Source: Bin80 sp965203305 (GTDB lineage Bacteria > Bacteroidota > Rhodothermia > Rhodothermales > Bin80). Taken from it: a stretch of 64,000 nt of DNA. Made by a program: the position numbers and the translations under genes. Location: positions 2,480,001-2,544,000 of the forward strand of contig OZ241874.1 in the NCBI GenBank assembly GCA_965203305.1, read 5' to 3'. A model generated the notes under the pieces. The model was not told the origin of the DNA and ran no database searches. It saw only the letters and a program-made list of their open reading frames with translations. This document shows positions 34,068 to 43,609 of the stretch, in pieces (position 1 is the stretch's first letter; the number at the start of each line of letters is the position of its first letter).

Positions 34068-35954
34068 CTATGCTGCCTTGGCGAGTGGCACTTGTTGTTC
34101 TTTCTGCCGGGTCGCCTTCCAGTGATGAGGCAGCAGCGTGTGGAGCTCTTCGTCAGGCGTGGTTTCCACGCGCCTCAGGATATCCATCAGCCACTCCTGC
34201 GGATGGACTTCATGGAGTTGGCAAGTACTGAGCAGAGAGTAGATCGTGGCGGCATTGGCGGCGGCCGCATGCGAGCCGGCAAACAGGTAGTTCTTGCGTC
34301 CCAGTGCAATGGGACGAACCCGGTTCTCCACGAGATTGTTGTCAATCTCCACGCGTCCATTGCGGGTGAAGCCGCTCAGGCGATCCCATAGCTTCAGGGT
34401 GTAGCGCACGGCTCTGAACCAGAAGGTGTCATTGTCCCCGGTGTGTTCTCGCAGGAGGGCTTCCAGCACCTGCAGGATGGGGACGGACTGCTCCTGGCGC
34501 ACCCGCACCCGCTCCGCAGCGTCTGCCCCCTGCTCGCGGAGCTCGTCCTCCACTGCATACAGCTGCTGGATCAGCACCACAGCCTGTTCCGCCTGTGGGG
34601 AGTTCTCTCCCTCGGCACGCAGAGCATTCTTGAATTTCCGCCGGGCATGCGCCCAGCACGCGAACAGTTCAATCCCGTCTATTTTCCCAAACTGATGGTA
34701 GACCGCATAGCCGTCGGTCTGCAACTCTCCCCGGAACCCCTCCAGCATTTCCGTCGGCCCTGCCCGGGAACGCGTCGGCTGATAATCCACCAGGATCAGT
34801 CCAGAGATGGGACAGGTATAGAAAAAGTACCAGCCCCTGTGATAGGTGCCACCGGCCCTGCTTTTCGCCCGATCCTGCACCAGAATGCGGGTTTCGTCTG
34901 CCTGAATATAGCCATCTGCCAGCACTTCCATGCGCAGGGGATGGTTCAGGCGATCCAGCCGGGAGGCCACCAGGTGTACCCAGTCCGTTGCCGTGGATTT
35001 GGAAATCTGTACGCCAGATTCCAGATGCAGCTGCTTCACGATCCGCTCAATCGGGAGGTGATAGAGATACTTGGAGAGCACCAGATGGGTCAGCAGGCTC
35101 TCATCCGCCCGGCACTTGCGCAGTCCGCGGTCGGTGGGCAACGGCGCCTCGCACAGTTTCGTGCCGTCTTCCCTCGCAAAGACCGGATACAGTTCGCACT
35201 TGACATACAACTGTCCCGGTTTGCGAGCCAGCTTTTCTCTCTCCACATACCCGACGAGTTTGGCATCGGGGGGAAGGTTGTCCGGGGGATCCATGCGGAC
35301 CGTTTCTACGGGCAGTCCTGCGTTCTTCCAGAATTCTTTCCCCATATAGACGCGCTTTTTCCCGGTCTTCTTCCGCCTCTCTTTCCGCTCCACCTCGTGC
35401 CAAGCGGCAGCAGAGACCTGATCTGGAAACATCTCATACTGGCTACGGTCATGCCGCTCGCTTTTCGGTCGATACTTCTGACTTCTCACGAAGGCAAGCT
35501 CCTGTTTGAGGGCGCGGATTTCTTTGCGCAAGTCTTGGATCTTTTTCTCTTGGGTCTCGCACTTTGCCCGCAGAGTCTTGCTCTCCCGGTCTTGGGTCTC
35601 GCACTTTGCTTCCAGGGTCTCAATCTCCCGGTCTCTGGCTTCGCACTTCGTTCGCAGGGTCTCGCATTCCCGGTCTAGGGTCTCAATCTTCTGGTCTCTG
35701 GCTTCGCACTTCGTTCGCAGGGTCTCGCATTCCCGGTCTAGGGTCTCAATCTTCTGGTCTCTGGCTTCGCACTTCGTTCGCAGGGTCTCGCATTCCCGGT
35801 CTAGGGTCTCAATCTTCTGGTCTCTGGCTTCGCACTTCGTTCGCAGGGTCTCGCACTCGGCGGTCTTCTTCCGAAGAGCTTCCAGAATCTCCTGGGGCGG
35901 GGCGTGCTCGGACAGGATGGGAGCGATGCGTTCCATGCTGGAAATATACAACAT
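34068..35954 (-). CDS. IS66-family transposase (TnpC-like)
   Basis: 628 residues. The N-terminal ~150 residues form a long coiled coil with a 21-residue unit (ECETLRTKCEARDQKIETLDR-type) repeated four times almost exactly from residue 33 to 116 and then in degenerate form. A zinc-finger-like and a helical region follow, then the DDE core: Asp in YIQADETRI (~352), Asp in LQTDGYAVYH (~416), Glu in IDNNLVENRVRPIALGRKN (~541), and the FAGSHAAA C-terminal signature. An ATG at 35936 is an alternative start. Intact and probably active, given the perfect target duplication and the second copy. Confidence 0.93.
   Translation of the reverse strand: MLYISSMERIAPILSEHAPPQEILEALRKKTAECETLRTKCEARDQKIETLDRECETLRTKCEARDQKIETLDRECETLRTKCEARDQKIETLDRECETLRTKCEARDREIETLEAKCETQDRESKTLRAKCETQEKKIQDLRKEIRALKQELAFVRSQKYRPKSERHDRSQYEMFPDQVSAAAWHEVERKERRKKTGKKRVYMGKEFWKNAGLPVETVRMDPPDNLPPDAKLVGYVEREKLARKPGQLYVKCELYPVFAREDGTKLCEAPLPTDRGLRKCRADESLLTHLVLSKYLYHLPIERIVKQLHLESGVQISKSTATDWVHLVASRLDRLNHPLRMEVLADGYIQADETRILVQDRAKSRAGGTYHRGWYFFYTCPISGLILVDYQPTRSRAGPTEMLEGFRGELQTDGYAVYHQFGKIDGIELFACWAHARRKFKNALRAEGENSPQAEQAVVLIQQLYAVEDELREQGADAAERVRVRQEQSVPILQVLEALLREHTGDNDTFWFRAVRYTLKLWDRLSGFTRNGRVEIDNNLVENRVRPIALGRKNYLFAGSHAAAANAATIYSLLSTCQLHEVHPQEWLMDILRRVETTPDEELHTLLPHHWKATRQKEQQVPLAKAA
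35607..35858. repeat. 63-base tandem repeat inside the IS66 transposase gene
   Basis: Four in-frame copies of a 63-base unit, the inner ones essentially identical at DNA level (the + strand unit contains TCGCACTTCGTTCGCAGGGT). They encode 21 residues each, three heptads of a coiled coil. Copy-number change would lengthen or shorten the coil by whole heptads without breaking the frame. Confidence 0.9.
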
Positions 35955-36933
35955 AAAATACTAAAAGTGAAAATTTATGTAACATAAATATAAATACTGT
36001 TCCTGAATCCATCCCCACCCAAGATCCCCTTCCAATACAGCCACTCCAGCTTCCAGGAAAAATCCCCGGCATGGAATCACGAAGAGACAACAGACTGCCA
36101 GAAGAACCCGCAGACCGATAACACGACCACCCCTCGGTCACAGAGTGGACTCAGGAAGGCACAAATCCACCATACCAGCGTATCCCCCCTGACAGCTTAT
36201 ATGGAGGCTGTTCGGACGGATACGGAAGATTCATCTGGATGTAGCGGACGGGGGCGTTCCGATCAGTTGTATCGGAACCTCCGCCTCCGTGCATGATAGC
36301 CAGGTCGCCATTCCCTTGGCCGAGATGACCGCAGATCGGGTTCTGGCGGTTCTGTATGCACTGATGGACAGTGCCTATGATGCGAAACAGATTCATGCGC
36401 ATACGGAAGAACTGGGACAGGTTTCGATCACGGATTCCCATCCCCGGCGGAACGGAAAAGCGGCGAGGGATCAGGAAAACAAGGCGCGGCGTGCTGCCGG
36501 GTTTACGCCACCTGAGCGCATCCGGTACCGGGAGCGTTCGACGGTGGAGCGCGCCTTTGCTCGGCTCAAGGATGAGTTTGGCTTCCGGAATCTGCGAGTT
36601 CGGGGGTACCAGAAGATGATGTGCCACATGATGTTTGGCGTGCTTGCGCTTACAGTGGACTCCCTTCTTCGCCTGGCAGCGTAGATCCAGACAACTGGAT
36701 CAGGCTTTTCGGAATGCAAACATTCGCTTCCCCCGAAGTGATGGGACAGGTGCGTCCTGTCCATATAAATGAGGGACAAAATTCGCTCCGAAGAGCCTTT
36801 TCAGGGAACAAATTGGGAACAATTTCCCGCACAAACCGCCAAAAGAAGGAGATCATTCAGAAAAATCAAGGTTCCCTCCCGCACCTGGTCAGAATTCTAC
36901 AGTCCCAAAAATCTTTTTGCAAGAGGCTCATTG

Positions 36934-37235
36934 AACATCACAGTATGCTCTACTACCTGTCCAAAATCAATTCCGTCCTGCTGAACAGCCCCCCGCAACA
37001 GATGCCTGCTTGCGTATTGCACTGGATGCTGATACTTGGGATCAGACCCGGTATTCTGCATACATTCAAGATGTCACAACCTGTGAAATACAAACATCCC
37101 GAAACTCTCGGGGAACCACCGATCCGAAAGAGCGTAGAGGAAGGCCTGTAAGACGCACTTCCCCGCTTTTGCCTGTCAGTTCCTCAATCTGCGGTGCGAG
37201 TGTTGACTCTGCCTTCGTGAAGCAAGCACTTTTTA
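36934..37235. other. Intergenic region between IS copy 1 and E1 gene
   Basis: About 300 bases with no supported gene. Bases 36997-37039 repeat the 43 bases that follow the C11 tract at 32280. A + frame here (ending at 37151) has no motif. The promoter of the E1 gene should lie in the last part; no clear site is claimed. Confidence 0.4.
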
Positions 37236-37253
37236 TTGTCTTTTTCCCGCATA

Positions 37254-39422
37254 ATGGATAGCATTGCCCTTGATTCTCCTGCCTCCGACATTGGCGTAGC
37301 CAAGCCTGCTGTTCGCACAGATACAAATGGACACCCGTCAAACCATGCGACAGATATTTTGATTGCCGACACGGACGAAAACTGCTATGGAGAAGGGTTT
37401 GATGTTACGCCTGTATCCCCAGATGACTTTGACAGGGAAACGCTCATGCATGTACTTCGGACCATGCATACGGCACGTCTGCTGGATGGCAAGATGCTCG
37501 CACTCCTCAAGCAGGGCAAAGGCTTCTTTCACATTGGCTGCAGCGGACATGAAGCCACACAGGCCGCGGCCGGTCTTCTGAGCAAACCTGGGCATGACTG
37601 GTTTTGTCCGTACTATCGCGATCTTGCGCTTGCGCTTGCACTCGGACAGACAATTGAAGAGACACTCCTTGATCACCTAGCCAAATCGGACAGCATAAAT
37701 TCCGGCGGCCGCCAGATGCCCGCACACTATGGTGCCCGTGATAAAAATATACTGAGTGTCTGCTCCTCCGTTGGCTCCCAGTTTCTGCCTGCCCTGGGAA
37801 TTGCAATGGCATCCATGAAGCGGGGAACGGATGCGTATGTACTGTGCTCCGGGGGAGACGGGGCAACATCCCAGGGATCATTTCATGAAGCTCTAAACTG
37901 GGCAGCCCGCAGCCGGGCACCTGTCCTCTTCCTGATACAGGACAATAAATATGCCATCAGTGTTCCTGTGACCGACCAGACCGCTGGCGGAACCCCTTAC
38001 AAACTCGCCGTAGGCTACGAAGGCCTGGCCAGGTATCGGGTGGACGGGACGGACTTCTTCAAGGTCTATGCCGTAGCAAAAGCAGCGATTGAATATCTGC
38101 GAGCCGGAAATGGGCCCGTCTGCCTCGTAGCGGATGTGGTCCGTCTCCTCCCGCATTCCTCCTCGGACAATCATCTCAAGTATCGTACAGAAGAGGAACT
38201 CGTCCAGGATCAAATGGCGGATCCGATTGCCCGGCTTGAACATACGCTCACAGAAGCCGGAATCATCACGGAATCCGAGTCTGAAGAGTTACAGGAAAGC
38301 ATTCGAAATGAAATTAACGAAACCGTCCGCACCGTAGAACAGCGCACGGATCCCGCCCCCCAGAGTGCCGTAACGCATGTCTTCTTTGAAGGCAATCTGG
38401 AGTTTGAATATGAGAATAGCGAGCCGCTGGGAGAGCCTGTGGTCATGGTGGATGCGATCAACCACAGTCTGCATGAAGAGATGGAGCGTGATGAATCCAT
38501 TCTTGTGTACGGAGAAGATGTGGCAGGAGAAAAAGGTGGGGTCTTCACCGCCACGCGCGGGCTGACTGAAAAATTCGGAACAGAGCGGTGTTTTAACTCT
38601 CCGCTCGCCGAAGCCTCCATTATCGGAACCGCGATGGGACTCAGTGCTGCAGGCTTCAAGCCTGTTGTGGAGATCCAGTTTGCTGACTACATCTGGCCCG
38701 CCATGCAGCACCTGCGGAACCAGGTTGCCACACTGCGCTACCGATCCAATAACAACTGGTCCTGCCCCATGGTGATCCGTGTGCCATGCGGCGGCTACAT
38801 CCATGGAGGATTATGCCACTCCCAGAATATTGAGACGATATTTAGCCACATGCCGGGATTCTGCGTGGTTATGCCCTCGTCGGCCGCAGATGCCAAGGGA
38901 CTGCTCAAAACCGCCATCCGCAGCAAGGATCCTGTCCTGTTTCTGGAACACAAGGCACTGTATCGGGCAGCGAGTGCCAAAAATCCCGAACCCGGTGACG
39001 ATTACCTGATCCCGCTCGGAAAGGCCCGTACTGTTCGGGAAGGAACAGATATGACAATCATTACCTACGGCTTCCTGGTCCACAAGTGTCTGGCTGTTGC
39101 CAGACAGCTCTCCAGAGAAGACCAGATCTCCGTGGAAGTCATTGATCTGCGTACGCTTATGCCACTGGACTCCGAAGCCGTCTTCGATTCGGTTCGCAAA
39201 ACCAGCCGGCTCCTGGTCGTGCATGAGGACCATACATTCCTTGGATATGGCGCAGAAATCGCTGCACAGGCATCCGATACTGTCTTCTCCGAACTGGATG
39301 CACCTGTGCGAAGAATTGGGTCCAAGTTCTCGTATGTCCCCTATGCCGCCCCGCTAGAGAAGGAAGTTCTCCCCCAGGAAGCAGATATTCTTCAGGAGGC
39401 ACGGATTCTGGCTGCCTGGTAA
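37254..39422 (+). CDS. Fused 2-oxo acid dehydrogenase E1 (alpha + beta), 2-oxoisovalerate type
   Basis: 722 residues from the ATG at 37254 (a TTG at 37236 would add six). The N-terminal half (about 60-370) is an E1 alpha chain with the thiamine-diphosphate motif GGDGATSQGSFHEALNWA ... QDNKYAIS (GDG at 201-203, Asn at 231). The C-terminal half (about 405-722) is an E1 beta chain (ILVYGEDVAGEKGGVF, FADYIWPAMQHLRNQVA, VVHEDHTFLGYGAEIAAQ). Together they would decarboxylate 2-oxo acids and load the E2 lipoyl domain. Branched-chain substrates are suggested by family resemblance, but pyruvate cannot be excluded. No E2 or E3 gene is adjacent. It converges on the GWxTD gene with 4 bases between stops. 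Confidence 0.92.
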   Translation: MDSIALDSPASDIGVAKPAVRTDTNGHPSNHATDILIADTDENCYGEGFDVTPVSPDDFDRETLMHVLRTMHTARLLDGKMLALLKQGKGFFHIGCSGHEATQAAAGLLSKPGHDWFCPYYRDLALALALGQTIEETLLDHLAKSDSINSGGRQMPAHYGARDKNILSVCSSVGSQFLPALGIAMASMKRGTDAYVLCSGGDGATSQGSFHEALNWAARSRAPVLFLIQDNKYAISVPVTDQTAGGTPYKLAVGYEGLARYRVDGTDFFKVYAVAKAAIEYLRAGNGPVCLVADVVRLLPHSSSDNHLKYRTEEELVQDQMADPIARLEHTLTEAGIITESESEELQESIRNEINETVRTVEQRTDPAPQSAVTHVFFEGNLEFEYENSEPLGEPVVMVDAINHSLHEEMERDESILVYGEDVAGEKGGVFTATRGLTEKFGTERCFNSPLAEASIIGTAMGLSAAGFKPVVEIQFADYIWPAMQHLRNQVATLRYRSNNNWSCPMVIRVPCGGYIHGGLCHSQNIETIFSHMPGFCVVMPSSAADAKGLLKTAIRSKDPVLFLEHKALYRAASAKNPEPGDDYLIPLGKARTVREGTDMTIITYGFLVHKCLAVARQLSREDQISVEVIDLRTLMPLDSEAVFDSVRKTSRLLVVHEDHTFLGYGAEIAAQASDTVFSELDAPVRRIGSKFSYVPYAAPLEKEVLPQEADILQEARILAAW

Positions 39423-39426
39423 ACGG

Positions 39427-41844
39427 CTATTCCAGATACAGGTCCTGCGTACGTTCCGACTCCTGTCCGGTCACCCTGTCCTGGACACGCATGGTAAGCG
39501 TATATAGTCCGGTTTTCTGTTGACTGGCATCCAGAATCTGGTACAGGGACTCTTCCGTGCGGGAACCGCTCCCCTCATAACTCACCGATACCCCCGTCGG
39601 GGCTCTTCTGAATATGCCTCTGATCACACGCCGCACTCCCCGGTCCATGTTTTTGGGATCAAGTGTGATTTCTACACTGTAGTCTGTGGTTCCCTCTGTA
39701 TTCGGGGTCAGACCATACACCTCGAAATACAGGTAGATCGGCTGGTCCGTTGAGTATACACTCCATGGTGCAGGCAGAATGGAGAGACCGTCGCGAACAA
39801 TTTCCGGGGCGGAGAGAGGCTGTCCATTTTCCGTTTCTTCTACAGAGTATGCCAGCATAATGTCGCTAAGTACAAGAACAGGCTGGTTATAGTCTGGGAC
39901 GACGATCTCCCGACGTTGCACAGCCACTGTCTGTCCGCTGGCTGTCTCAAATTCCACAGAAAGTTCATGTGTGCCAGGGGGGGCTTCCACCTGCTGTGTA
40001 TCCAGCCACAGATTCTGTTCGGCAAAGGATACGACCTGATTTGTTGGTAATCCATAAATAGACCTGCGCCTCTCCACGAGAATTTCCCTGCCCTCATCAA
40101 CGAGAAATGTGCCTGTATTCGCATTGATCTCAATCATCTCGGCAGAAGCATCATAGGAAGACTCAATCGGAATTCCGTAGTTCACGACAATATCCGTCTG
40201 CTGCCCCTCTCCCTTGAATGAGCTGACCAGAAAGGGAAGCTCAATCTGCCGTCCCGGAGCAACATACTCGTACCGCTGCGGCGTTTTGCGAATCACCTCC
40301 TTCGTGATCCGCACATAGTCATTCATGTAGCTGTTTACACGCTGCGCCATATCCTCTGCCGAGGGGGAGTATATGCGGTATTCACCATTGCGGAACGGGT
40401 CTTCAAATACAAATCTGAAATCCCCGTATTCCCAGATATTGTAGGCATTCAGCTCTTCAAATGCCTGGCGGGCAGTCGAAAACACAGCACCGAACGCCTG
40501 ATTCCCCTCTATGCTCCTCGGAACGCCGCCCGCAGCTGTATCTGCGGCTTGTGTGATTGAATTGGTGATCGCTCCAGCAACGGCCTGACGTGCGGAAAAA
40601 ACACCATCTTCCTGGGGGTGCAGGACAATGTCCGAACGGGGAGGTCCGTACCGGATCAGAATCTGTCCACGTTCAGTTTCCCATCCCCTGAGGTCAAGCC
40701 GCTCCGACCCGTACAGCAGATCCGCATACGTAAGCCGGAAATAATGCTCCAGCTTTCGCTCGTTGTAGGGGGTCAGGAACCTTGGATCCTGACTGATCCA
40801 GTACTGCGCCTGATAGGCAACCGGATCCCGTTCCCTGGCTTCTCTTTCCTCCTTCGTCAGAAAGAGTTCCATGTCTTCATATGCCAGTTTTTCCCCTTCT
40901 GACATATACTCGAACGCCGTCTTAAATGCGCGGTTGGCAGCGTCCATATCTCCAAGCTGGTAGTTTGCAATTCCCAGATACCGCCAGAGATCTGGATCCT
41001 CTGGATAGTTTCTGTACATCGTGCCGAGTGTGACCATCGCATCTTCATACTCCCCTTTCAGTGCATAAATCTGCATCATCTCATCATAGACGCTGCGCCG
41101 CCTGGGGTCAACTTCCAAGGCCTTGTTCAGGTGACCGATTGCCCGCAGATATGCCCGTTCTGCCCGCTCGCTGAGATCAAGCACATTCGCTCCCTGTGAC
41201 CTCAGTCTTTCCATATCAAATTGATCTCCCAAAAATACTTCATTCGGATTTGGAGCATTGAGTTCCGCAAGTTCTGCCCCGGCAGATGTTCCTGCCAGAA
41301 AATCATCACTGCTGTAATCCGGTTCGTCGGATGACCGCATGCTTCCCGCATACCCATAGCTGACCGATGGCAGCATGATTGCATTCCGGTACCTCCAGAA
41401 GTCACGAATATGTACTTTCCCCAGCTCCTCGTGCGCATACGCATTGTCTGGATCCAGCTTCAGAATTCTGCGCGCTGTATCCAGCCGACGCGATTCACGG
41501 AGTCGGTCTCCCAGAAAGCCCCATGATTTTACCTTGTACTGCTCCAGGCGGGCAACCAGGTACTCTACATTTTCCGGTTCAAGTTCAAGAGCCTTTTCGA
41601 GAGACTGTCTGGCACGGCCTTCATTGTAGAGAGGAGTCTCAAAGTACACCCTAGAAATCAAAAAATATGCTTCGGAAAGTTCCGGGTGTTCCGAAGAGAC
41701 TCTCTCAAATACCTGCAGGGCATCTTCAAAGCGTTCCTCCCGGAACGCCTGCCTCCCGGGTTCAAGCAGTTCGGACTGGGCAAACGCCTGTCCAGCATAC
41801 AGGCTAAACAGGCAAAGTCCAGCAAGAAGTCCAGATCGTTTCAT
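39427..41844 (-). CDS. GWxTD domain-containing TPR protein
   Basis: 805 residues. Signal peptide MKRSGLLAGLCLFSLYAGQAF... with a likely cut after QAFA (residue 22). Residues 27-150 and 225-315 hold TPR-like helical repeats (for example YLGIANYQLGDMDAANRAFKTAF). The GWxTD motif is GWETERGQILIRYGPP at 387-402 (Glu for the usual Asp), followed by a region predicted to bind as a beta domain, and several beta-rich segments to the end. GWxTD proteins occur widely in Bacteroidota, Rhodothermota and Acidobacteriota; their function is unknown. Likely periplasmic or outer-membrane associated. Confidence 0.88.
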   Translation of the reverse strand: MKRSGLLAGLCLFSLYAGQAFAQSELLEPGRQAFREERFEDALQVFERVSSEHPELSEAYFLISRVYFETPLYNEGRARQSLEKALELEPENVEYLVARLEQYKVKSWGFLGDRLRESRRLDTARRILKLDPDNAYAHEELGKVHIRDFWRYRNAIMLPSVSYGYAGSMRSSDEPDYSSDDFLAGTSAGAELAELNAPNPNEVFLGDQFDMERLRSQGANVLDLSERAERAYLRAIGHLNKALEVDPRRRSVYDEMMQIYALKGEYEDAMVTLGTMYRNYPEDPDLWRYLGIANYQLGDMDAANRAFKTAFEYMSEGEKLAYEDMELFLTKEEREARERDPVAYQAQYWISQDPRFLTPYNERKLEHYFRLTYADLLYGSERLDLRGWETERGQILIRYGPPRSDIVLHPQEDGVFSARQAVAGAITNSITQAADTAAGGVPRSIEGNQAFGAVFSTARQAFEELNAYNIWEYGDFRFVFEDPFRNGEYRIYSPSAEDMAQRVNSYMNDYVRITKEVIRKTPQRYEYVAPGRQIELPFLVSSFKGEGQQTDIVVNYGIPIESSYDASAEMIEINANTGTFLVDEGREILVERRRSIYGLPTNQVVSFAEQNLWLDTQQVEAPPGTHELSVEFETASGQTVAVQRREIVVPDYNQPVLVLSDIMLAYSVEETENGQPLSAPEIVRDGLSILPAPWSVYSTDQPIYLYFEVYGLTPNTEGTTDYSVEITLDPKNMDRGVRRVIRGIFRRAPTGVSVSYEGSGSRTEESLYQILDASQQKTGLYTLTMRVQDRVTGQESERTQDLYLE

Positions 41845-41937
41845 GTTTGAGACAAGAGTATTGAGTGACCTGCAGCACGAAGATACGCACCAGACCTCCT
41901 TTCGTATTCAGAAAGAAGCAAAAATGATGCCATGTCT

Positions 41938-43149
41938 TCACTGGACAATCTGGACAAAACGCCTCTTTCCCGCTTTAATCAAGAAGGGGGCTTGCACGGC
42001 TATGTCTATCCTCATGCGGCTGTCCGTTACCTTCTGTCCGTCAATGCTCACGGCTCCCTGCTCTACGAGTCTGCGCGCCTCCCCGTTTGAGGATGTCACA
42101 CCGGACATTGTCAGCAGACTCAGAAGTCCGACGGACCCATTCGAATCCGGCTTGAACGACGGGACATCCTCTGGGGTCTCCTTGCGAATGACCGTGCGCT
42201 CAAAATGCTCTCGCGCCTGTTTTGCCTGCTCTGCCCCGTGATAGAGTCTCGTGACAGAGAGTGCCAGCCGATGTTTCGCATCCCGGGGAGCTTCTTCGCA
42301 CAACTTGCGCAATGCAGGCAATTCGCCCGTTTCTTCGTCACTTGCGAGCTCAAAATAGCGATAGATCAGTGTGTCTGGAATCGAGAGAATTTTCCCATAC
42401 ATCGTTTCTGCAGATTCAGAGAGGCCTACATAGTTGTCCAGCGACTTTGACATTTTTTCTGTCCCGTCCAGCCCCTCCAGAATTGGAAGCGTGATACAGA
42501 CCTGCGACTCCTGTCCAGCACTCCGCTGCAAGCTCCGTCCCATAAGGAGATTGAACTTCTGGTCTGTCCCTCCGAGTTCCACATCTGCCCTGACCTCCAC
42601 GGAATCCTGCGCCTGTGCGAGCGGATAAAGAAATTCATGCACCCCGATTGGATTCCCCTTCACATAACGCCCGGAAAAGTCATCGCGCTCCAGCATGCGG
42701 GCGACCGTAGTTTTACCTGCCAGCCGGACCACATCTTCAAAGGAAAGTTTGCCCAGCCACTCGGAATTGTATACAATCCGAATACGCTCCGGAGAGAGCA
42801 CGCGGGAAGCCTGCTGAAAATAGGTTTCCCCGTTGCGTCTGGTTTCTTCCAGCGAGAGTGCCGGTCTCATTTTGGAACGCCCGCTGGCATCCCCAATCAT
42901 TCCGGTAAAGTCTCCGATAATGAGAACAATCTCATGTCCGAAATCCTGAAACTGCCGCAGCTTCCGCAACACGACGGCATGTCCCAGATGCAAGTCCGGC
43001 CGGCTGGGATCACACCCCAGCTTTACGGTCAGTGGCTTCCCTGTCTCCGCGGACTTCTGCAGCTTTGCATGCAGTTCTTCCTCGGATATAATTTCCTGCA
43101 CACCACGTCTTAAGTGCAGAATCTGCTCTTCTACGGATGGGAAATGCAT
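41938..43149 (-). CDS. tyrS: Tyrosyl-tRNA synthetase
   Basis: 403 residues from the ATG at 43149, which lies right behind the smpB stop; the longer frame overlaps smpB and is unlikely. Class I synthetase that charges tRNA-Tyr. HIGH-type motif HLGH at residues 54-57, KMSKS at 232-236, and a C-terminal S4 RNA-binding domain (SSNGEARRLVEQGAVSIDGQ). The PDLHLGH form places it with the TyrZ-like bacterial group. Co-oriented with smpB and probably co-transcribed. Confidence 0.95.
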   Translation of the reverse strand: MHFPSVEEQILHLRRGVQEIISEEELHAKLQKSAETGKPLTVKLGCDPSRPDLHLGHAVVLRKLRQFQDFGHEIVLIIGDFTGMIGDASGRSKMRPALSLEETRRNGETYFQQASRVLSPERIRIVYNSEWLGKLSFEDVVRLAGKTTVARMLERDDFSGRYVKGNPIGVHEFLYPLAQAQDSVEVRADVELGGTDQKFNLLMGRSLQRSAGQESQVCITLPILEGLDGTEKMSKSLDNYVGLSESAETMYGKILSIPDTLIYRYFELASDEETGELPALRKLCEEAPRDAKHRLALSVTRLYHGAEQAKQAREHFERTVIRKETPEDVPSFKPDSNGSVGLLSLLTMSGVTSSNGEARRLVEQGAVSIDGQKVTDSRMRIDIAVQAPFLIKAGKRRFVQIVQ

Positions 43150-43150
43150 G

Positions 43151-43606
43151 TCAGTACTGCTTGCGGATGCGATCCAGTTGACGTTTCGTATCCCGTTCTG
43201 CGAGGTCAGCCCTCTTGTCAAAGAGCTTTTTCCCTCGTGCTATGCCAACTTCAACTTTGATCTTGCCATGATTGAGGTACAGGCTGAGCGGGATCAGTGT
43301 ATTTCCCTTTTGCTCCACTGCCTTCTGCAGGCGCGCAATTTCTTTGCGATGCAGCAGGAGCTTTCGGGGACGGAGCGGATCATGATTGTTCAGGTTTCCA
43401 TGGCTGTAATGTGAGATATTTGCATCTACCAGGAAGACTTCCTGCCGCTCAACTTTGCACCATGCTCCCGCAAGGTTTGCACTTCCATTGCGAATTGACT
43501 TCACCTCGGTTCCGACCAGCACAATGCCGGCTTCCATCGTATCCAGGATATGATACTCCCGGCGTGCCCGGCGATTGCTCGCCAGGATGGATTTTTCTTT
43601 TCCCAT
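43151..43606 (-). CDS. smpB: SsrA-binding protein SmpB
   Basis: 151 residues. Binds tmRNA and brings it to stalled ribosomes. Recognised by NRRARREYHILDTMEAGIVLVGTEVKSIR (about residues 11-39, parts), SHYSHGNLNNHDPLRPRKLLLH, and the basic tail RDTKRQLDRIRKQY. The tmRNA gene itself was not found in the window. Stop codon is 1 base before the tyrS ATG. Confidence 0.97.
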   Translation of the reverse strand: MGKEKSILASNRRARREYHILDTMEAGIVLVGTEVKSIRNGSANLAGAWCKVERQEVFLVDANISHYSHGNLNNHDPLRPRKLLLHRKEIARLQKAVEQKGNTLIPLSLYLNHGKIKVEVGIARGKKLFDKRADLAERDTKRQLDRIRKQY

Positions 43607-43609
43607 TGC

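Larger units (their letters stand above)
33810..36223 (-). mobile_element. IS66-family element, tnpC-only type, copy 1
   Basis: 2414 bp with terminal repeats GTAAGCGTCCGAACAGCC (33810-33827) and, reversed at the right end, GTATCCGTCCGAACAGCC (16 of 18 identical). An exact 8-base duplication GGAAGATT (33802-33809 and 36224-36231) flanks it, the size typical of IS66. Only the tnpC-type gene is present; tnpA and tnpB of classical IS66 are missing, as in the ISBst12 subgroup. About 260 non-coding bases lie on each side of the gene. A second copy starts at 62542. Confidence 0.95.
33156..36684 (+). pseudogene. DDE transposase of IS copy 1, interrupted by IS66
   Basis: The 5' part (33156-33809) starts at an ATG preceded by a good CGGAGG site (33145-33150) and runs MLLLDRIKQFTLACQEE ... 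to RRQSWVGW. The 3' part resumes after the second GGAAGATT at 36224 with LDVADGGVPISCIGTSAS and ends at 36684 in VLALTVDSLLRLAA. Joined, the frame is continuous (about 370 residues). The first catalytic Asp is in HISRDSTAIEARE near residue 149, the second probably in ASVHDSQVAIPL, and the Glu probably in RSTVERAFARLKDEF. Without the insertion this copy would be intact, unlike copy 2. Confidence 0.9.
33002..36929 (+). mobile_element. 1506-bp IS (IS1182/IS5-type), copy 1, split by an IS66 element
   Basis: The ends are inverted GAGCCTCTTGCAAAAA sequences (33002-33017 and the reverse at 36914-36929). A 4-base target duplication ATTG flanks the element (32998-33001 and 36930-36933). Removing the 2414-bp IS66 insertion and its 8-base duplication leaves 1506 bases, exactly the reconstructed length of copy 2. 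It encodes one DDE transposase, now interrupted. The family label IS1182/IS5-type rests on the RDSTAIEAREA motif and a single long transposase and is less certain than the boundaries. Confidence 0.9.

Noticed and set aside
33894..34391. 165-residue + strand frame near the left end of IS66
   Set aside because: It is largely antisense to the tnpC 3' end, recurs identically in the second IS66 copy only because the element does, and shows no domain.
34443..35678. 411-residue + strand frame inside IS66
   Set aside because: Exact antisense of the transposase gene; composition reflects the complementary strand and no motif is present.
35600..35860. CRISPR array
   Set aside because: The regular 63-base units are nearly identical throughout, with no unique spacers, and encode the transposase coiled coil. 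No CRISPR array or cas gene is seen in the window.
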